The notes under the pieces are model-generated. The model was not told the origin of the DNA. It made no database searches and worked only from the letters and a program-made list of their open reading frames with translations. DNA of 64,000 nt, taken from Chlorokybus atmophyticus (Eukaryota; Streptophyta; Chlorokybophyceae; Chlorokybales; Chlorokybaceae). A program made the translations under genes and the position numbers. The stretch covers positions 161,054-225,053 of the forward strand of contig RHPI01001037.1 of the NCBI GenBank assembly GCA_009103225.1, written 5' to 3'. Shown piece by piece: positions 13,498-25,938 of the stretch. Within the stretch, counting starts at the first letter, position 1; every line of letters starts with the position of its first letter.

Positions 13498-14533
13498 TTA
13501 TTGTCTCAACTGAGCTTGAATAACAGGATGCCCCCGTTCGAGCAAGTCCGCTACAGAAGCTGTCATGAGCGTCCCCATGCCACCCCAAACGAGCATATCC
13601 GGGATGTCGCGCAAGCGCCCGCCCTCAACCACCCTGTCAACACTGAACCCTAACCTGCGGTAAAACCTTACCAAACGCGCGTGAATCTCTTCGCTGTCAT
13701 CAATAGCCAGCAGCTCCGCCTTATTGCAACCGCGCTCATACCCGAACACGCACAATGCTAGGCCTAACAGAATGCCAGGTCCAAGGAATGACCTGCTGGC
13801 TTTGGGCAGGGAGTTGCGGTCCAGCTTCAAGTAGTCTATGTGTAGAGCCCCAAATGGCGCAACCCAAGCGGCAGCCTGTTTAAGGAAACACAGAGCAGCA
13901 GTGAGTGCCGCAGGGGATGCACCACAGCATTGCCGGAGCACAGTTGCATTAGGCCAGAACTCAACAGCAGTGAACTTTTTGTCACAAGTGGTGGTAGTTG
14001 TTCAAGACACACAGTCAAACGCAAAAGGCTAGCCATCGCCTAAAGCAGCTGCATCAGTCAGTGCCCATTGCGCTGCGCAACGTCTACTTCCAAGCAATGG
14101 CCGAGTCATCTCATGCAGGTATATGGCAAGCAGGCACTTTTTGCTAATCACGATCGAGTTGGGACTGTTGCGAAGTTATCAACCCCAACGAGCATGCATG
14201 TACGAAACGGGCTACAACCTTGCGCCACACACAGGTCCGCACCTTGCCGACCGGTTTGCTGTCTGGTAGGCACAGCCTGGCCTCAAAGTACGGGCCGAAA
14301 GAGGAGCACTCCAGCTTCAAAGTCCTCCTCGCCGCCGCCCTCTGCAGCTCGCTCAGGGTGACAAGCTCCGAGGCGGTGGCTGCCGCACGATCGCTTGTGC
14401 TTGCTCCAGAGCTGCCCCTTTCGCTGCAACAGCACACTTGCTGAGGCGTTCGTCGCTGTGTACGCCTACTGCGACCTCTCAGCAACGGCTCACTCGCCAC
14501 AACCACCGCCGCCGCTTGCCACGTGGCCGCCAT
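13498..14533 (-). CDS. Plastid-targeted GNAT-like protein
   Basis: Two exons, 14533-14243 and 13875-13498, joined in phase 0, give about 222 residues. The first about 60 residues are rich in Ala, Ser and Arg (MAATWQAAAVVVASEPLLRG...) and look like a chloroplast transit peptide. The rest reads ELLAIDDSEEIHARLVRFYR then RLGFSVDRVVEGG and DIPDMLVWGGMGT. The RLVRFYRRLGF segment followed by a beta strand is typical of the C-terminal half of GNAT acyltransferase folds, and the MLVWGG ending resembles a family conserved in plants and algae. The acetyl-CoA loop (Q/RxxGxG/A) is replaced by weaker sequence around LGPGILLGLALC, so catalysis is not certain. The substrate is unknown. It is divergent from the kinesin gene. 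Confidence 0.68.
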
Positions 14534-15307
14534 GGACTCTCTGCGCCAACAGCTTACTCCGAGCCCTGGCCCATGAATTGAACTCCGCACAAGAACTGCA
14601 CAAGAAACTTGTGCGGCAAGTGCGGGACTAACTTCCAGTTTTGGAGACGTCGGGCGTCGCTGTAGCCTGGCCTGGCCTGGCCTGGCCTGGCCTGAACTGG
14701 CCTGGCCTGAAGCTTGGGGGTGAGGTGACTATGGTCTGGCGATTGTGTTATGACAAGGGAATCCTGTCACTGCTCGTGAAACCAATAACAAGGCAGTGAC
14801 TTGCAAGGTACAGCGTAGGCGGTGCTTACTGACATGGGTTGGGGCGTTGCTTGCCTCACCTACCACAATGCACCAGACCAGTTGCAACCGTGTGACAACA
14901 TCGGGTTAATTGACTTTCAGTCAGTCTCAACAGCGCAACAGCTTGTTGTGCTTGGTGTGTGGGGGAACGCCGTCACACCTGTTGTCGTATCACACTGGCA
15001 CTAAGCGGGTTCCAAAGTAGTCAATCAAGATCAGCAATCTACCTATTGCTTGCATTGCTATGTAAGTGGTACCTTAAAACAGCAGATAGCCAGCTTGCGC
15101 TGACAGCTGTGCAAGCAATCATCACTTTCACATGCAGTCCAAAGCTGCTTAGCTCATCAGCACTCACATCTCACCCATCTCCCTCTAACATTGCGTGCAG
15201 GCGAACGCATCAAGAAGCTGGGTTCGTGTCAAGCCCACCACAAGTCATGTCCCTTGCCAGTTGACAAGCCATGCGTCAGCATTTGTAGTTAAGGTGTAGC
15301 AGAGCAG
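14534..15307. other. Divergent spacer with CCTGG repeat
   Basis: This region lies between the divergent GNAT-like and kinesin genes. Positions 14666-14709 are a short tandem array of CCTGG units with one interruption. I see nothing else. Confidence 0.6.
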
Positions 15308-18300
15308 ATGAGCCTGATGGCGGTGATGGCGCCTTATGAGGATGCCTCAGGGGTGTTTCGAGCGCCTCCAATAAGACTGTCAGCGCTGAGCGGTTCCCTG
15401 AGTCACAACAGTAGTAGCATTACTAACAGTATGGTCTTAAGCACCAGTGGCAGCAGTGAACAGCTTCAGCGCACAGTTTCCGCCCTAACGCCCATAGATG
15501 AGAGTTCGGTTGATGAAGCCGTTGCCGAGGACGATGATGAGGGCACAGTTGGTGTCAGCCAGCACAACCGTCAAGCAGATACTGGACGATATGAGCCTGC
15601 TGAAGAAAACTTCAAGGTGCGTTGCGTGCATGCGTGCTGACGTGCGAGTGCGTGTGCTACATTGTATGCATGCACTTGTACACATGCGTGCATGTGCATT
15701 CGTGAATGGGTGCACGCGTGTATGTGTGTGCACATGCGCGTATGTGCGTGCTCTTGTGTGTGAGAATCTTGATGCACTTGCGTGAAAAGGTGGTGGTGAG
15801 GATTCGGCCACCATTGAAGCGTGAGCTGGAGTCGCTCTCCCGTCCCTTCCGCAGTGCACTGCAGGTGGATGCGCAATGCCGAACCATCACAATTACGGAC
15901 CACTTGGACTTCCCGTCCCCCAGTGGCAACTACGAGGACGCTGTGGCCATCACTGACATCGCCTCCGAAGGGCTGATATACTCTAGGCACACGTTCAAGT
16001 AAGTGCATGAGCACAGCATGCCGAGTTTCAGTTGTGCAACTGGATGCATGCACACACAAGTCTGTCCAACAGCTTTGACTATGCCTACGACCAGCACGTG
16101 GAAAACACCACAGTCTACAACCGCTCTGCCCGAAGCGCAGTTCTATCCACTCTACAGGTAAGCCTGTGGTCATTTCAACGGTGGTACATAGCTCTCTCAG
16201 CTTAGCTGGATGACATGACAACTGCCTTTGCAGGGTTACAATGCGACAATACTTGCTTATGGGCAAACAGGCACGGGCAAGACTTACACAATGGAGGGCG
16301 GGTGCGCGAGTGGGGAGCCAGCGGGCATCATCCCGAGGGCATGCGAGGACATCTTCGAGTACATCCGCCGCGACTCGGAGCCCAACAGCAAGTGGCTCGT
16401 GCGTGCGGCCCATCTGCAGATATACAACGAGGTTGGTTACAGTTGAACATTTGTCTCTGGCATCATGAGATGGTAGTTACTGATGACGGGATGGTCATCG
16501 TTGGTGTGCAGGTGATATCGGACTTGCTGAAGCCCGAGCGCACAAACCTCCAAATACGCGAGGACAAAAAACGTGGCGTGTTTGTCGAGGGCCTCTCTGA
16601 ATGGGTGGTACGTCCGACTCTTGTGACATGCACAATGACGTCAAGCAACCCCTCAGATGCCTTGCATTTATAACACAGGTGCGCTCTCCAGAGGAGATTG
16701 CGGGCTTAATGGAGAGGGGAGCTGCGCAGAGGGCCACAGCCACAACTCGTTTGAACGAGATGTCTAGCCGTAGGTGAGCAGAAGCAGCACGCAACAACAA
16801 CACAAGCAACATGCTATTGCTGCATTATTGACTCAACTTCAATGCTCTGCAGCCACGCCATCTTCATTATCATTGTGGAGAACTCCACTGTGCATGGTGA
16901 CGAAAGCGCCGGCTCGCGCCAAAGCTTCAGAGTAAGGCACTGTAGTGTTCATGGTAGTGGGACGTATGGATACCAACTTTGTTTTGGTGCGTGACTGTAC
17001 ACAGGTAGGAAAGCTCAACCTTGTTGACCTGGCGGGTTCCGAGCGCGTGCGGCTCAGCGGCGCATCTGGCCGCAGGCTGGAAGAGAGCAAGAAGGTAGGC
17101 TACTGTGCTGCCATGCTAGCAATTGCTGTGAAATGGTTGCTGGTATGCTAGCCAGTCAGCTACATTCATGAAACAATGCTGCCAACCAGGACCCTCACAA
17201 CGGCAATGCTTTTTGCACGTGTCCAAGCAACAAGTCCATGTTGTCGCCTGTGCCTGTGCCTGTGCCTGTGTGTCATGCGCGAGTGTCAGCTCTCATAGAT
17301 TGTTGAGCACACCGCTTCTTTCTGTGTAGTTGGACAAGCGGTTGGTTAGCAGCCTGCTAAAACAGGAGTTCGTCACTCTGCACTCCCTACCAACTGACCA
17401 CAAATGTTGTCACGCAGATCAACCAGTCCTTGTCGGCGCTTGGTAATGTGATTGCCGCGCTTACGGAGGGTAGGGCAGGAGTAGGGGGCAAAGGCCCGCA
17501 TGTGCCCTATCGCGACTCCAAACTCACCCGCATTTTAGAAGACTCGCTTGGCGGCAACTGCAGGTATGCATCATATGCTGCAGTTGTAGGTGCGGTGCAA
17601 TGTGACACACTACGCTTGGTGTGACAATAGCAAAACACGCAAGTACGCATCCTGTGATACACTCAGCACAGTGTGTAACAAGGCACTGACCTACCCACTG
17701 TCCACAGGACGACGATGGTGGCAACCATTGCGCCGGGTTCTGATTGTCTTCTGGAATCTTTGTCAACGCTCAAGTTTGCAGCGCGCGCAAAGCGTGTCCG
17801 CAACGCCGCCCACATCAACGAGGACGTAGACCAGAAGACTCTCCTCAGGAAGTACGAGCGCGAGCTCAAGCGCCTTCGCGCCGAACTTGAACAGGTATCC
17901 AGGGTCATAAACACGGGCTTGCTGCTGTATTGGAAGGTGATGCAGCATCATGGTTGCTGATGTGTGTGGATTGCAGAAAAGCCGCAATGTCGTGGACAAG
18001 CGCCGCTTGCTTGAGCTTGAAGAACAACGCAGGCGTGCAGAGGCTGATAAACTAGCTGCCATCACTGCACTTGAAGCTCGCAGCAGGTGAAGTACTGTGT
18101 TCCAATGCTACAATGCCAGCCTTGTTGATGTTGTTTCGCGGCTCGTGCTGCGTGTTGGCAATGCTCATCACACAACTCCTTCGCGATACATGCTTGCAGG
18201 GAGTTCATGCGCGAGAAGGCCGAGAAGCGCAAGCTTGAAGAGCGCATTGTCTCTATGCAAGTAAGCGTCATCGCCATGCAGTTGCCAGTACTGGCTAAGC

Positions 18301-20396
18301 CTGCAATGCTGATGCGGATAGACTGCGTGGTGTTCTGGTTGCTGAAGAAATGCCCAGTAGTCTGTTGATGCATATCTGCCGTCGCTTTGCTCAGAGCCAA
18401 CTGCTTGTGGGCGGAGAACCTGCCTCCTTGAAGATGCGGAGGGAGTATGAGGCTCGGCTTGCAGAACTTGAAAGAGAACGCCAAGCAGTGGACCAGGACA
18501 AAGCGCAGGTAATTGCAACCTTCCTTTGTCATCAACCATTGCAGTATACACTCCAGTGGTATCGGTTGCATGGTCATTTTGGCTGGTGTTGTTTACACGA
18601 CACCGCATTGGAGTGCAGGTAGATCGATATAAGCAACTGCTGCTCAAGCAGCGCGACATCATGATGCAGCTGACGGAACGGCTCAACGAAAGGGACGAGC
18701 AAATCATCGTGCTACAGGTGCTGAAGTGTACCAACAACTGTTTGCAGCACAAGGTCTTGGTAGTGCAATCTGTTGCTGACACGGCATCTCCAGGAGGAGA
18801 TGGAGGCTTCAGAGCGCCACAGGCGCAAGCTGGAAGATCGCCTGGACATGAAGACCGCCGAGCTCATCGCTGCGCGCAAAGCTCTCGCCGCCACCACCAC
18901 CCACAATAACGACCCCAACAGCAGCACTGACCCTGCCACCACGAGTGACACACCCAAATCCGGGTATGAAACTGTGCTTGCACAGCAGTCTTTTGTTGAC
19001 GTGTACGTGATACCATTGTAGTCACTCTGATGGTAAGCTCACCCTGGGATTGCATGGCTGACAGTACTGATTCGCCTTTTTCGGACGGCCGTGAATATGC
19101 TCACGGCAATGCATCAACAAGTGATGGGCCGATGTTCAGCAGCACAGCCTGGCTGCGTAGGTACAACAACAAGACTTGTCATAGTCAAACGTGTGGATGC
19201 GTGGGTTGCAACTCGGTTTATTGCATCATCAACACCATTGTGTCATCAATGTCATCGCAGGTATCAAGTCGGGGAGAACGGGTCCCCGCGATCGGTGTCA
19301 GGGGACTCTCTTGACGGCAACACTGGTGACGTGCGGGAGGCAGAGGTGTCGCTTCTGCAGAGCCGCGTACGGCAGCTGAAGATGCAGCTGAGGGAACTGG
19401 TGGAGTCCTCCACTTCAAGGCAAAAAGAGGTGAGTAACAATGCTGCCAGACTCATCGGGCATGATGACTCGCTTGGCATGATGTGTTATCTTGCATTGCA
19501 TTGCATTGCAGGCTGATGATGGTGAAGATGCGCCCGTGGCTAGCACGAGTAGCACCGGTGTTGGTGATCAGATGGGAGAGTTGCAAGTGACAAAGGCACT
19601 CGAAGACAGGGTTCACCAATTGCTTGACGAGGTAACAACAACTGTTTGACCTGCTGCTGATTAGGTGGCCACTTGTATATATACTGGAGCAGTTTTTACA
19701 AAGACACTGACTGTTCTTGTGCACTTACCAGCATGAAACATTCAAAAGGCGCGTAGCGGATGAGCTGGCAGAAAAGAACCGGTTGTTGGAAGCGTTGGAG
19801 GTGGAGAATAAGCAGCTGGCGGCTGCTAAACCGGTATTGGTGGTGTTCTTGCCTGCCGCATTGTGTGACATCCTGTGTTGCACTGCTAGTACTATACTTA
19901 CTTGGACTCCATTCGCAGCACGAGTTGGATGCGCTTAAGCAACAGGTCGTCAACCATTCAAAGGTACGTGTTATAGAACAAAGTCTTGGTGCGTGTGTGA
20001 TTATGTGCTATTGTTAATATGTGTATCTTGTTTTTGTGCAGGAGCGAGCAGCATTGCGCACCATCCTTGAGGTTAAAGTGAAGTCGCTCGTGGATAGTAT
20101 TGGCCAGTCCCTAGAGGGAGTGTCCCCAAGCGCACGCCACAATCCCCGACTAGCTAAAGAGGTGAGCTAGTTGCAAGTGTATGCATCATAAGTTCACATT
20201 GTGTGCCTGGACGCGCGTTTGTTGCCCAGGACTAGATGCGGTATGTGTAATGTGCCAAGCATGCAAACAAAATAAAGTAGTCATTCTGTGTTTTCAGGTC
20301 AAGTCGCTGGATCGGCTTGTTGCAGCTACCGTCAATGCGATGCGAGCATCTGATGAAAGCGTGGCAGACGGTATTGACGCTGGGACGCACAGCTAG
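15308..20396 (+). CDS. Kinesin with N-terminal motor and coiled-coil tail
   Basis: A microtubule plus-end motor of about 932 residues in 22 exons: 15308-15616, 15790-15998, 16073-16157, 16234-16431, 16512-16607, 16679-16773, 16853-16931, 17005-17094, 17418-17563, 17708-17894, 17977-18086, 18200-18260, 18395-18508, 18619-18717, 18794-18963, 19065-19160, 19261-19429, 19512-19631, 19732-19833, 19919-19963, 20042-20161 and 20298-20396. A 103-residue Ser-rich head precedes the motor (about 104-470). Motor motifs seen are [10 protein letters not shown]-loop GQTGTGKT (about 211-218), MSSRSHAI (switch I), [10 protein letters not shown] (switch II) and [17 protein letters not shown]. The neck [20 protein letters not shown] leads into long heptad-rich coiled coils, with a low-complexity Asn/Ser/Thr linker around 690-720. 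I do not assign a subfamily; the NEDxDQ-LLRKYE neck is shared by several protist kinesins. Cargo is unknown. Confidence 0.95.
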
Positions 20397-21434
20397 CTAT
20401 GGTCACATTCACCAGTTGTTTGCTTTTATCATCCCTTACAAGTCCCGCTAGCCTAGTCATGGACATTATATTGGAAGTGTGGAAGTATGAAATTATACAA
20501 GCAGCTGTGTCTCTCGTCCTCGCTTATATTAGCGTTGCCCCTTATGATACTACAAGTATGCATTCAGGTTGAGTAGGGCAGGTTGCCATGAACCCTGGCA
20601 TCTGCCATCATCGCGCTACCCTAGAGTAGCAAGTGATATGAGCAGGGTGGGTGTCATGCAGTTGGGAGACTGGACTGTATGCCTTGCTGTTGCTCACCTA
20701 TGACTGGCTCGTGGACTGCTCTGACCTATAATAATCTTGTGATGTATCAGTCGATGTTACTAGTGTAGTTACCCCCCAGTTACCCAGCACTCACAATGTT
20801 CTGTGTTATTCCGTACAACACATAACAGTGACTCGACAATTGTTGGCTTTTGTACCAACCACTAGTAGGATATCAAGTGTTGTTGCGAAGTGTGTTCGCA
20901 TGAGACACTTGCCGTTAATGAGCTGTCGTGCTATGCAAAAACAACACTTCAGCTATTGCAACAATCTCTATTCCCCCACCCCGCCTTCTTTGGTTGCCAA
21001 AATATTGTCCGGTGGCTTGATGCGCCCAATTTCGAATAAGAAAGTTTTCTTCAAATTGAAGTTTGATGTAACATAGTGTCGTTACATGAGCGCACATCAA
21101 TATCAAGACAGACAGACAGACGCATTGTTACAAATATTGTTGTGTTCCATGTCACCGCAATGATATGATGAAGGCTTCATAACATGATTTTAGCAAATCA
21201 CCATCTTCAAGTACACACAACCATGAGTAATATTGATAAATAATACTACCCATTATGCTCGACATATGACCACCATCACTTGCACAAGTAGTACTTGTGT
21301 GCACAATATGTCAAGACCTTTGAATCGTTCTCATGTGCAAGCTATTATCGCTGAGTAGTTTCTTTAACGCATGCGTTTACTGTATCAGTATAATGTCACT
21401 TGTGTACAAGCCAAACCCATATGAAAGCCCCCAG

Positions 21435-21480
<46 letters not shown>

Positions 21481-22252
21481 TATATATTTGCCTATGTATA
21501 TTGCCTTATGAGCATACACATATCAATCGCAATGTCAAGAAAAGCCGCGCGGTAATTTAGTTAACTTTGTCTTCCATGCCAAATTCGTAGATGATGTTTT
21601 GTTATGCGCGTTTTATCCAAGTGCATATTAAATCAAAAGTCGCTTATCTCAATGTACATTTGTGCATTATGACTGTGTCTGCGTGACAATTGTTTACATA
21701 TGCACATCCATGGCACTACAATACCACTTTTTGTTTTTCGTGGCTGTACGGTAGTTGATCAAGCATGGCACAATATACCACGTGTAGTCGTGACAACATT
21801 GCACCTTTCTCAATAGCACACGTTTTACAAACAATGCGAAACGGAAATGTGTGCCTTGAATTTTTTCCCCATTAGCAAAAGCTCGTGCGCTTGCGCCACG
21901 ACGCAGCACGTGACCCCCGATTGCCGCTTGGACCTACCGCGGCGAGCGCCACGTGGCCGCGGTGCAACAGACAGCCAGACGGCGGCGGCGGCGGCAGAGG
22001 CTTGACACGCCAACCTTAAAACGTGTGGCGGCTGCATACTGCTACAAACGCCATGAAGAAGTGCGCGTCTGTGTGCGAATGGGTGTGCGTGTGTACGAAG
22101 AATGCAATGTGCGTGTGCACGTGCGTGCATTGGTGCCTGTATCAAATCGGAAAGTATGATGACATTTGTTGCGCTGATGTATCTTATAGCGTGTGTTAAC
22201 AAGTCAGCAGCATTAATCAGCACCAATCCCCGCTAGGTCGCTGGCATCAGCA
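20397..22252. other. Spacer with short CT tract
   Basis: No gene is recognised in 1.86 kb. A CT tract occupies 21437-21478. Positions 22040-22135 are GTGCGTGT-like alternating purine-pyrimidine sequence just upstream of the next gene. Confidence 0.5.
21437..21478. repeat. (TC)n microsatellite
   Basis: Uninterrupted TC repeats of about 42 bp in the spacer after the kinesin gene. Confidence 0.95.
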
Positions 22253-23908
22253 ATGTCATCTTCTCCAGCAATGACGTCCTCGGCGTATGCGCTAGCGTCG
22301 GACGCGGCCAGCATGGAGTTTCGGCTTCTGAAGCTGCGGGAGGCCATGGAGGAGGAACGACGCAAACGCAACGAACTGCTCATGTGCGTGCCCGTTATCG
22401 CATACTCACACAACACAGCACACGTGCATACGCACACGCACGCATGCCTATACAGCGCAACAGCAGTGTCTGTTGAAACACTTTATAAGTATTTCTGTTA
22501 GTTGCACAAACCATCTTTAACAGAGAATTTTGGAAATTGTGTACAGTGATAAGGGCTGGCAGTTGTGTGTGACATTGTCCTTGTCGGTCCTTGTCAGGTC
22601 CAAAGGCTCTATCTGGCAGAGTAGTCAGGTACGCAAAGAGGAGGACTCATATCTGCATGACAGCCCCTGCGAGTGTGCTCACACAACACACCGACTTCAG
22701 CACAAACAGGAATGAAAACATGCAGAGCGCCATTCCTTGCAGCATCACTTCATGCACTTGCTTACATGCAGAGCGGCCTCTCAAGCAGCAGACGCGGTGC
22801 TGGCATCAGCAGCAGCAAATCGAGCACAATCAACCAACGCAGGGACAACACCTCTTCATCAAAAACAATAGGCAAGCAACAACAGGCAGTTGCTGAGCTG
22901 ACAACATGCCACATTCACAACAGCCGTCATCACGCACATTGGTTAACCTACTCTTGCAATACCTTGACTCTGTGATTGTGCACAGCGGGAAGCAATGGCG
23001 CGGTTGTGGACATGCACTTTAGGCCGCCTGCAACTAAGTCTCCAAACATACAGCTAGAGCAGCGGAAGACAAATGCTGTCAACAGCAACGCCGATGCCAG
23101 TGCGGACGTGCATGGCAATGGCAAAGCGCATGCTAACGGGATCGTTGAGGGCAATTTTGATGAGGATGCGAGCCACAACTCTTTCCTCGCCGCCCTGATG
23201 GAGTGGAGGGGGGGAGGAGGCTCTGCGGGGCCCTCACTCTCCGCAGAGCCCATTTCTGGTAATAGTGGTAATGCACGTATACCATGTGCACAGAGACTGT
23301 ACTGGCGTTGTGGTTGTGGCAGGAAGCCAAAGCAGGAGGACAAGTGGGGCTGCTGCTACTGAACAGAACAACTTTGTGAACAACAGCTGCAACGAGGTGC
23401 AGACCGAACGGCTCGAGATGCAGAGGACGCCCGTCGAAGAGTTGTTCCCTACAACAACAAAGCGACGACTGTCCTACTTTGACAAGGTGCGGCTGTTGGA
23501 GCTGAAGCGTTGGGCAGAGACAGAGGAACAGACACCTGCGTTGCTTGTTTGCCTTTTCGCGCTTATGTCTTGCCTCCCCCGCAGCTGTTAAGCAGGCGTC
23601 CGCCAAGAGAAAGCAGCCATATGGGGGACATATCTGACCACGCTGTTCAGAACGATGAGCAAGATGAGCAAGTTGAGCTACGTGGCAATGAGGGCGGGCC
23701 AGCACATAGCACTCCGGAAAAGACGGCAGCCGCTTTGAGTGCAATGACAGCCAGTTTAGATGCCCCGTTGCACAATGATGCGAGGGCTTCTGAGGCTCTG
23801 AGTGCTAAGCAGAGCCTGATTCCCATGGTAATCGCGCCCAAGCCCAATTATGTCAGGAGCGAAAATTTGCCCTTAGCAGAGGTCCTGTCCTCACAGATCT
23901 TGCGGTGA
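22253..23908 (+). CDS. Unknown polar protein with FLAALMEWR motif
   Basis: I do not recognise the family. Six exons keep one frame: 22253-22383, 22598-22628, 22772-22871, 22986-23258, 23323-23546 and 23585-23908, giving about 360 residues. The N-terminus holds a short charged helix (EFRLLKLREAMEEERRKRNE). A Ser/Arg/Gly-rich basic stretch follows, then DEDASHNSFLAALMEWRGGG, then a second helical segment RRLSYFDKVRLLELKRWAE, and an acidic, Ala-rich tail. The SFLAALMEWR segment looks like a conserved docking motif amid disordered sequence. The third intron uses a GC donor (ATAG/GCAAGC at 22872). The exon 5 donor (CTT/GTTTGC) is weak but keeps the phase. No membrane span or signal peptide is visible. 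Confidence 0.66.
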
Positions 23909-24666
23909 TTTTCAGCTGGCACTTACCAGATTAACGAGGCTTTCTTGGGTTCTGCCTTGTACCTGCCAATGTTGTATGCGCTTTTGCAGACCATGCTATT
24001 GGTTGAATGATTGTCGTGAAAACATGCCTCAATTAGGCATGCAATGCATAGCCATGCCCAATCACCGCATGCACGAAATCCCCACTGCTCTATATTACAC
24101 ACAACCTTGCTTCTTTGAGACACTGCGCCACTGCTGTTGTGTCTGCCAACCCCTGCCACACTATTTCAACCAAATGCTGCCACTCGCTCCAACAAAGTAC
24201 GACAAAAACACAAGTGTTTTCAAACACACATGAGGCGAGTATGTCACAGACGGAGACTCCTATGAACAGACAACAACCAAGCTCTGGCGACACATAACCG
24301 AAGTCAGCATGCAAAGTGCATGACAACCACACTGCTATGAAGCGCAGTAAATGAACATGAGGAGAACGCGGGACCCAAAGCATCGCTGCACATGTAGTGG
24401 TCAGAATAAGGACGGGTTCTGTCCAGCAAGGGCGCCACCATCACAGAGCGGCATGCCAAGCTGCTGGATACTGCTGATTATCATCATTCCACTAACAACG
24501 CAGGTGACACATCTAGAAGCACGTCTTATTTCAACGCACATATACACACTAATGCACAACCGCAACAGACCACACTGCGGCCTGTGGCACGCTGTCACTA
24601 CGTTGCTGTACACGCTGGCTTTGCACCACAATGAGATTAATGTCTACTACCTACCGCTGCACCCAC
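23909..24666. other. Convergent spacer
   Basis: Between the unknown polar protein gene and the convergent bL34 gene I see no coding motif, repeat or RNA gene. Confidence 0.5.
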
Positions 24667-25938
24667 CTATGCTGAAACTTTCCTGCGCCCCTTCATTCTG
24701 CGTCGCAGTATAACACGCCGACCACCTACAGTTGTTGACCTGACAAACAGAACTGTTGTTACCAACAGCCATCAAGCAGCGCAAAGCCTGCCAGCCTGCG
24801 GTAATCCTGGCACACAATGTAATTATACCTGGCACGAAAGCCATGCCGTCTCTTCCTCACGAGTGTGCTCGGTTGATATGTGCGTTTGATGGCATAGATT
24901 GCCCTGCAAGCTCTGAACTTCAGCGCAGGCGAAGCAAACATGCAACTGTGATATCAGCAGGATAGGGTCGACATTACCTTGGTAGGTGTGCATACGGTAT
25001 GTCAATCTCCATGGACACATTGCTAGAGTCTGATACTGCAGTTCAAGATTGGATGTCAGCACCGCAAACACAGCACGAACTCAATCCAAGACTTCATGAA
25101 GACTTGGTTGCAGCGCACGCAACTGCGATCAACAGTGGCCACACCCCCGACTCAACAATGTGGCCTTGTATAGTCAGGAACAGAAAACAAAGCATAACGA
25201 AGAGAGAAAAGCCATGTGACGTGGCACGACTGGCAAAGACCAACACTTACTAATCTGCCAGAAGTTGTTAGGGTCGGGCAAATTGACAGCCATGTGGCTG
25301 ACGACAGTCAGCGCATCGTCTTCACCAGTCACCCTCCCAGAATCCTACCAACACACTTTGATCGTATCCTGGCATCCCATTTGCGCCCAAACAACGGTTT
25401 GTTGTTGCTCGTTGGCTTGTATTTGAGCTTGGGTTCTTACCTGTGGCGGCCTCGGTGGAAATGGGTCCTGAAACGCGTTTACAATCGGCGAATACAGCAC
25501 GCCTTGCGAGTGCAACACGGACTCTGTCAGGAAAGTGGCGTCATAATTGCTGAAGGAGCTGCCGGCTTCCTGCTTCGGAAACCAAGCGTTCGTATCACAG
25601 CCTCGGTACCCAGCTAAACTCAACGACACAGCTGTTAACCGAGCAACACGTGCAGCAACACCCAGCTCACAGACAAGATCACACAGCAAAAGCCCACTCC
25701 ATCGCAACTGTTCACAGCTCTAGCACAAGAAAGCAGCGCAATGCACGCAGCCACAAGCATGTACCGGGACACCACTGGAAGACTCTGTGGCCAGCCCGCA
25801 GCATCCAGCAAATTGGCTGCCCGGTGCTGAAGCACCAACACCTCCTCTGTAGCCACGCGCTGCTGTGGAAGCAGGCAAGCGGCCGGCGAAGCGTCCAGCG
25901 ACACGACCCGCCAACGCCGCCGCCGCCGCTCGCAGCAT
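24667..25938 (-). CDS. Mitochondrial large-subunit ribosomal protein bL34
   Basis: Structural protein of the mitochondrial large ribosomal subunit. Five exons in matching phase, 25938-25842, 25613-25441, 25035-24978, 24910-24829 and 24739-24667, give about 160 residues. The core is unmistakable: KRTYQPSTLVRKRRHGFRAR across the exon 4/5 junction, then TTVGGRRVILRRRMKGRRKV before the stop, covering essentially the whole bacterial bL34 (about 44 residues). The first about 30 residues (MLRAAAAALAGRVAGRFAGR) are Ala/Arg-rich and lack acidic residues, as in a mitochondrial presequence. Between them lie about 80 extra residues. The exon 2 acceptor could also be 18 nt upstream (25631). Exons 1-3 are supported only by phase and composition; exons 4-5 are firm. 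Confidence 0.88.

Noticed and set aside
15571-16413. 280-codon minus-strand frame opposite the kinesin gene
   Set aside because: It is antisense to confirmed kinesin exons, with His/Thr/Cys-rich composition from the TG/CA intron and no motifs.
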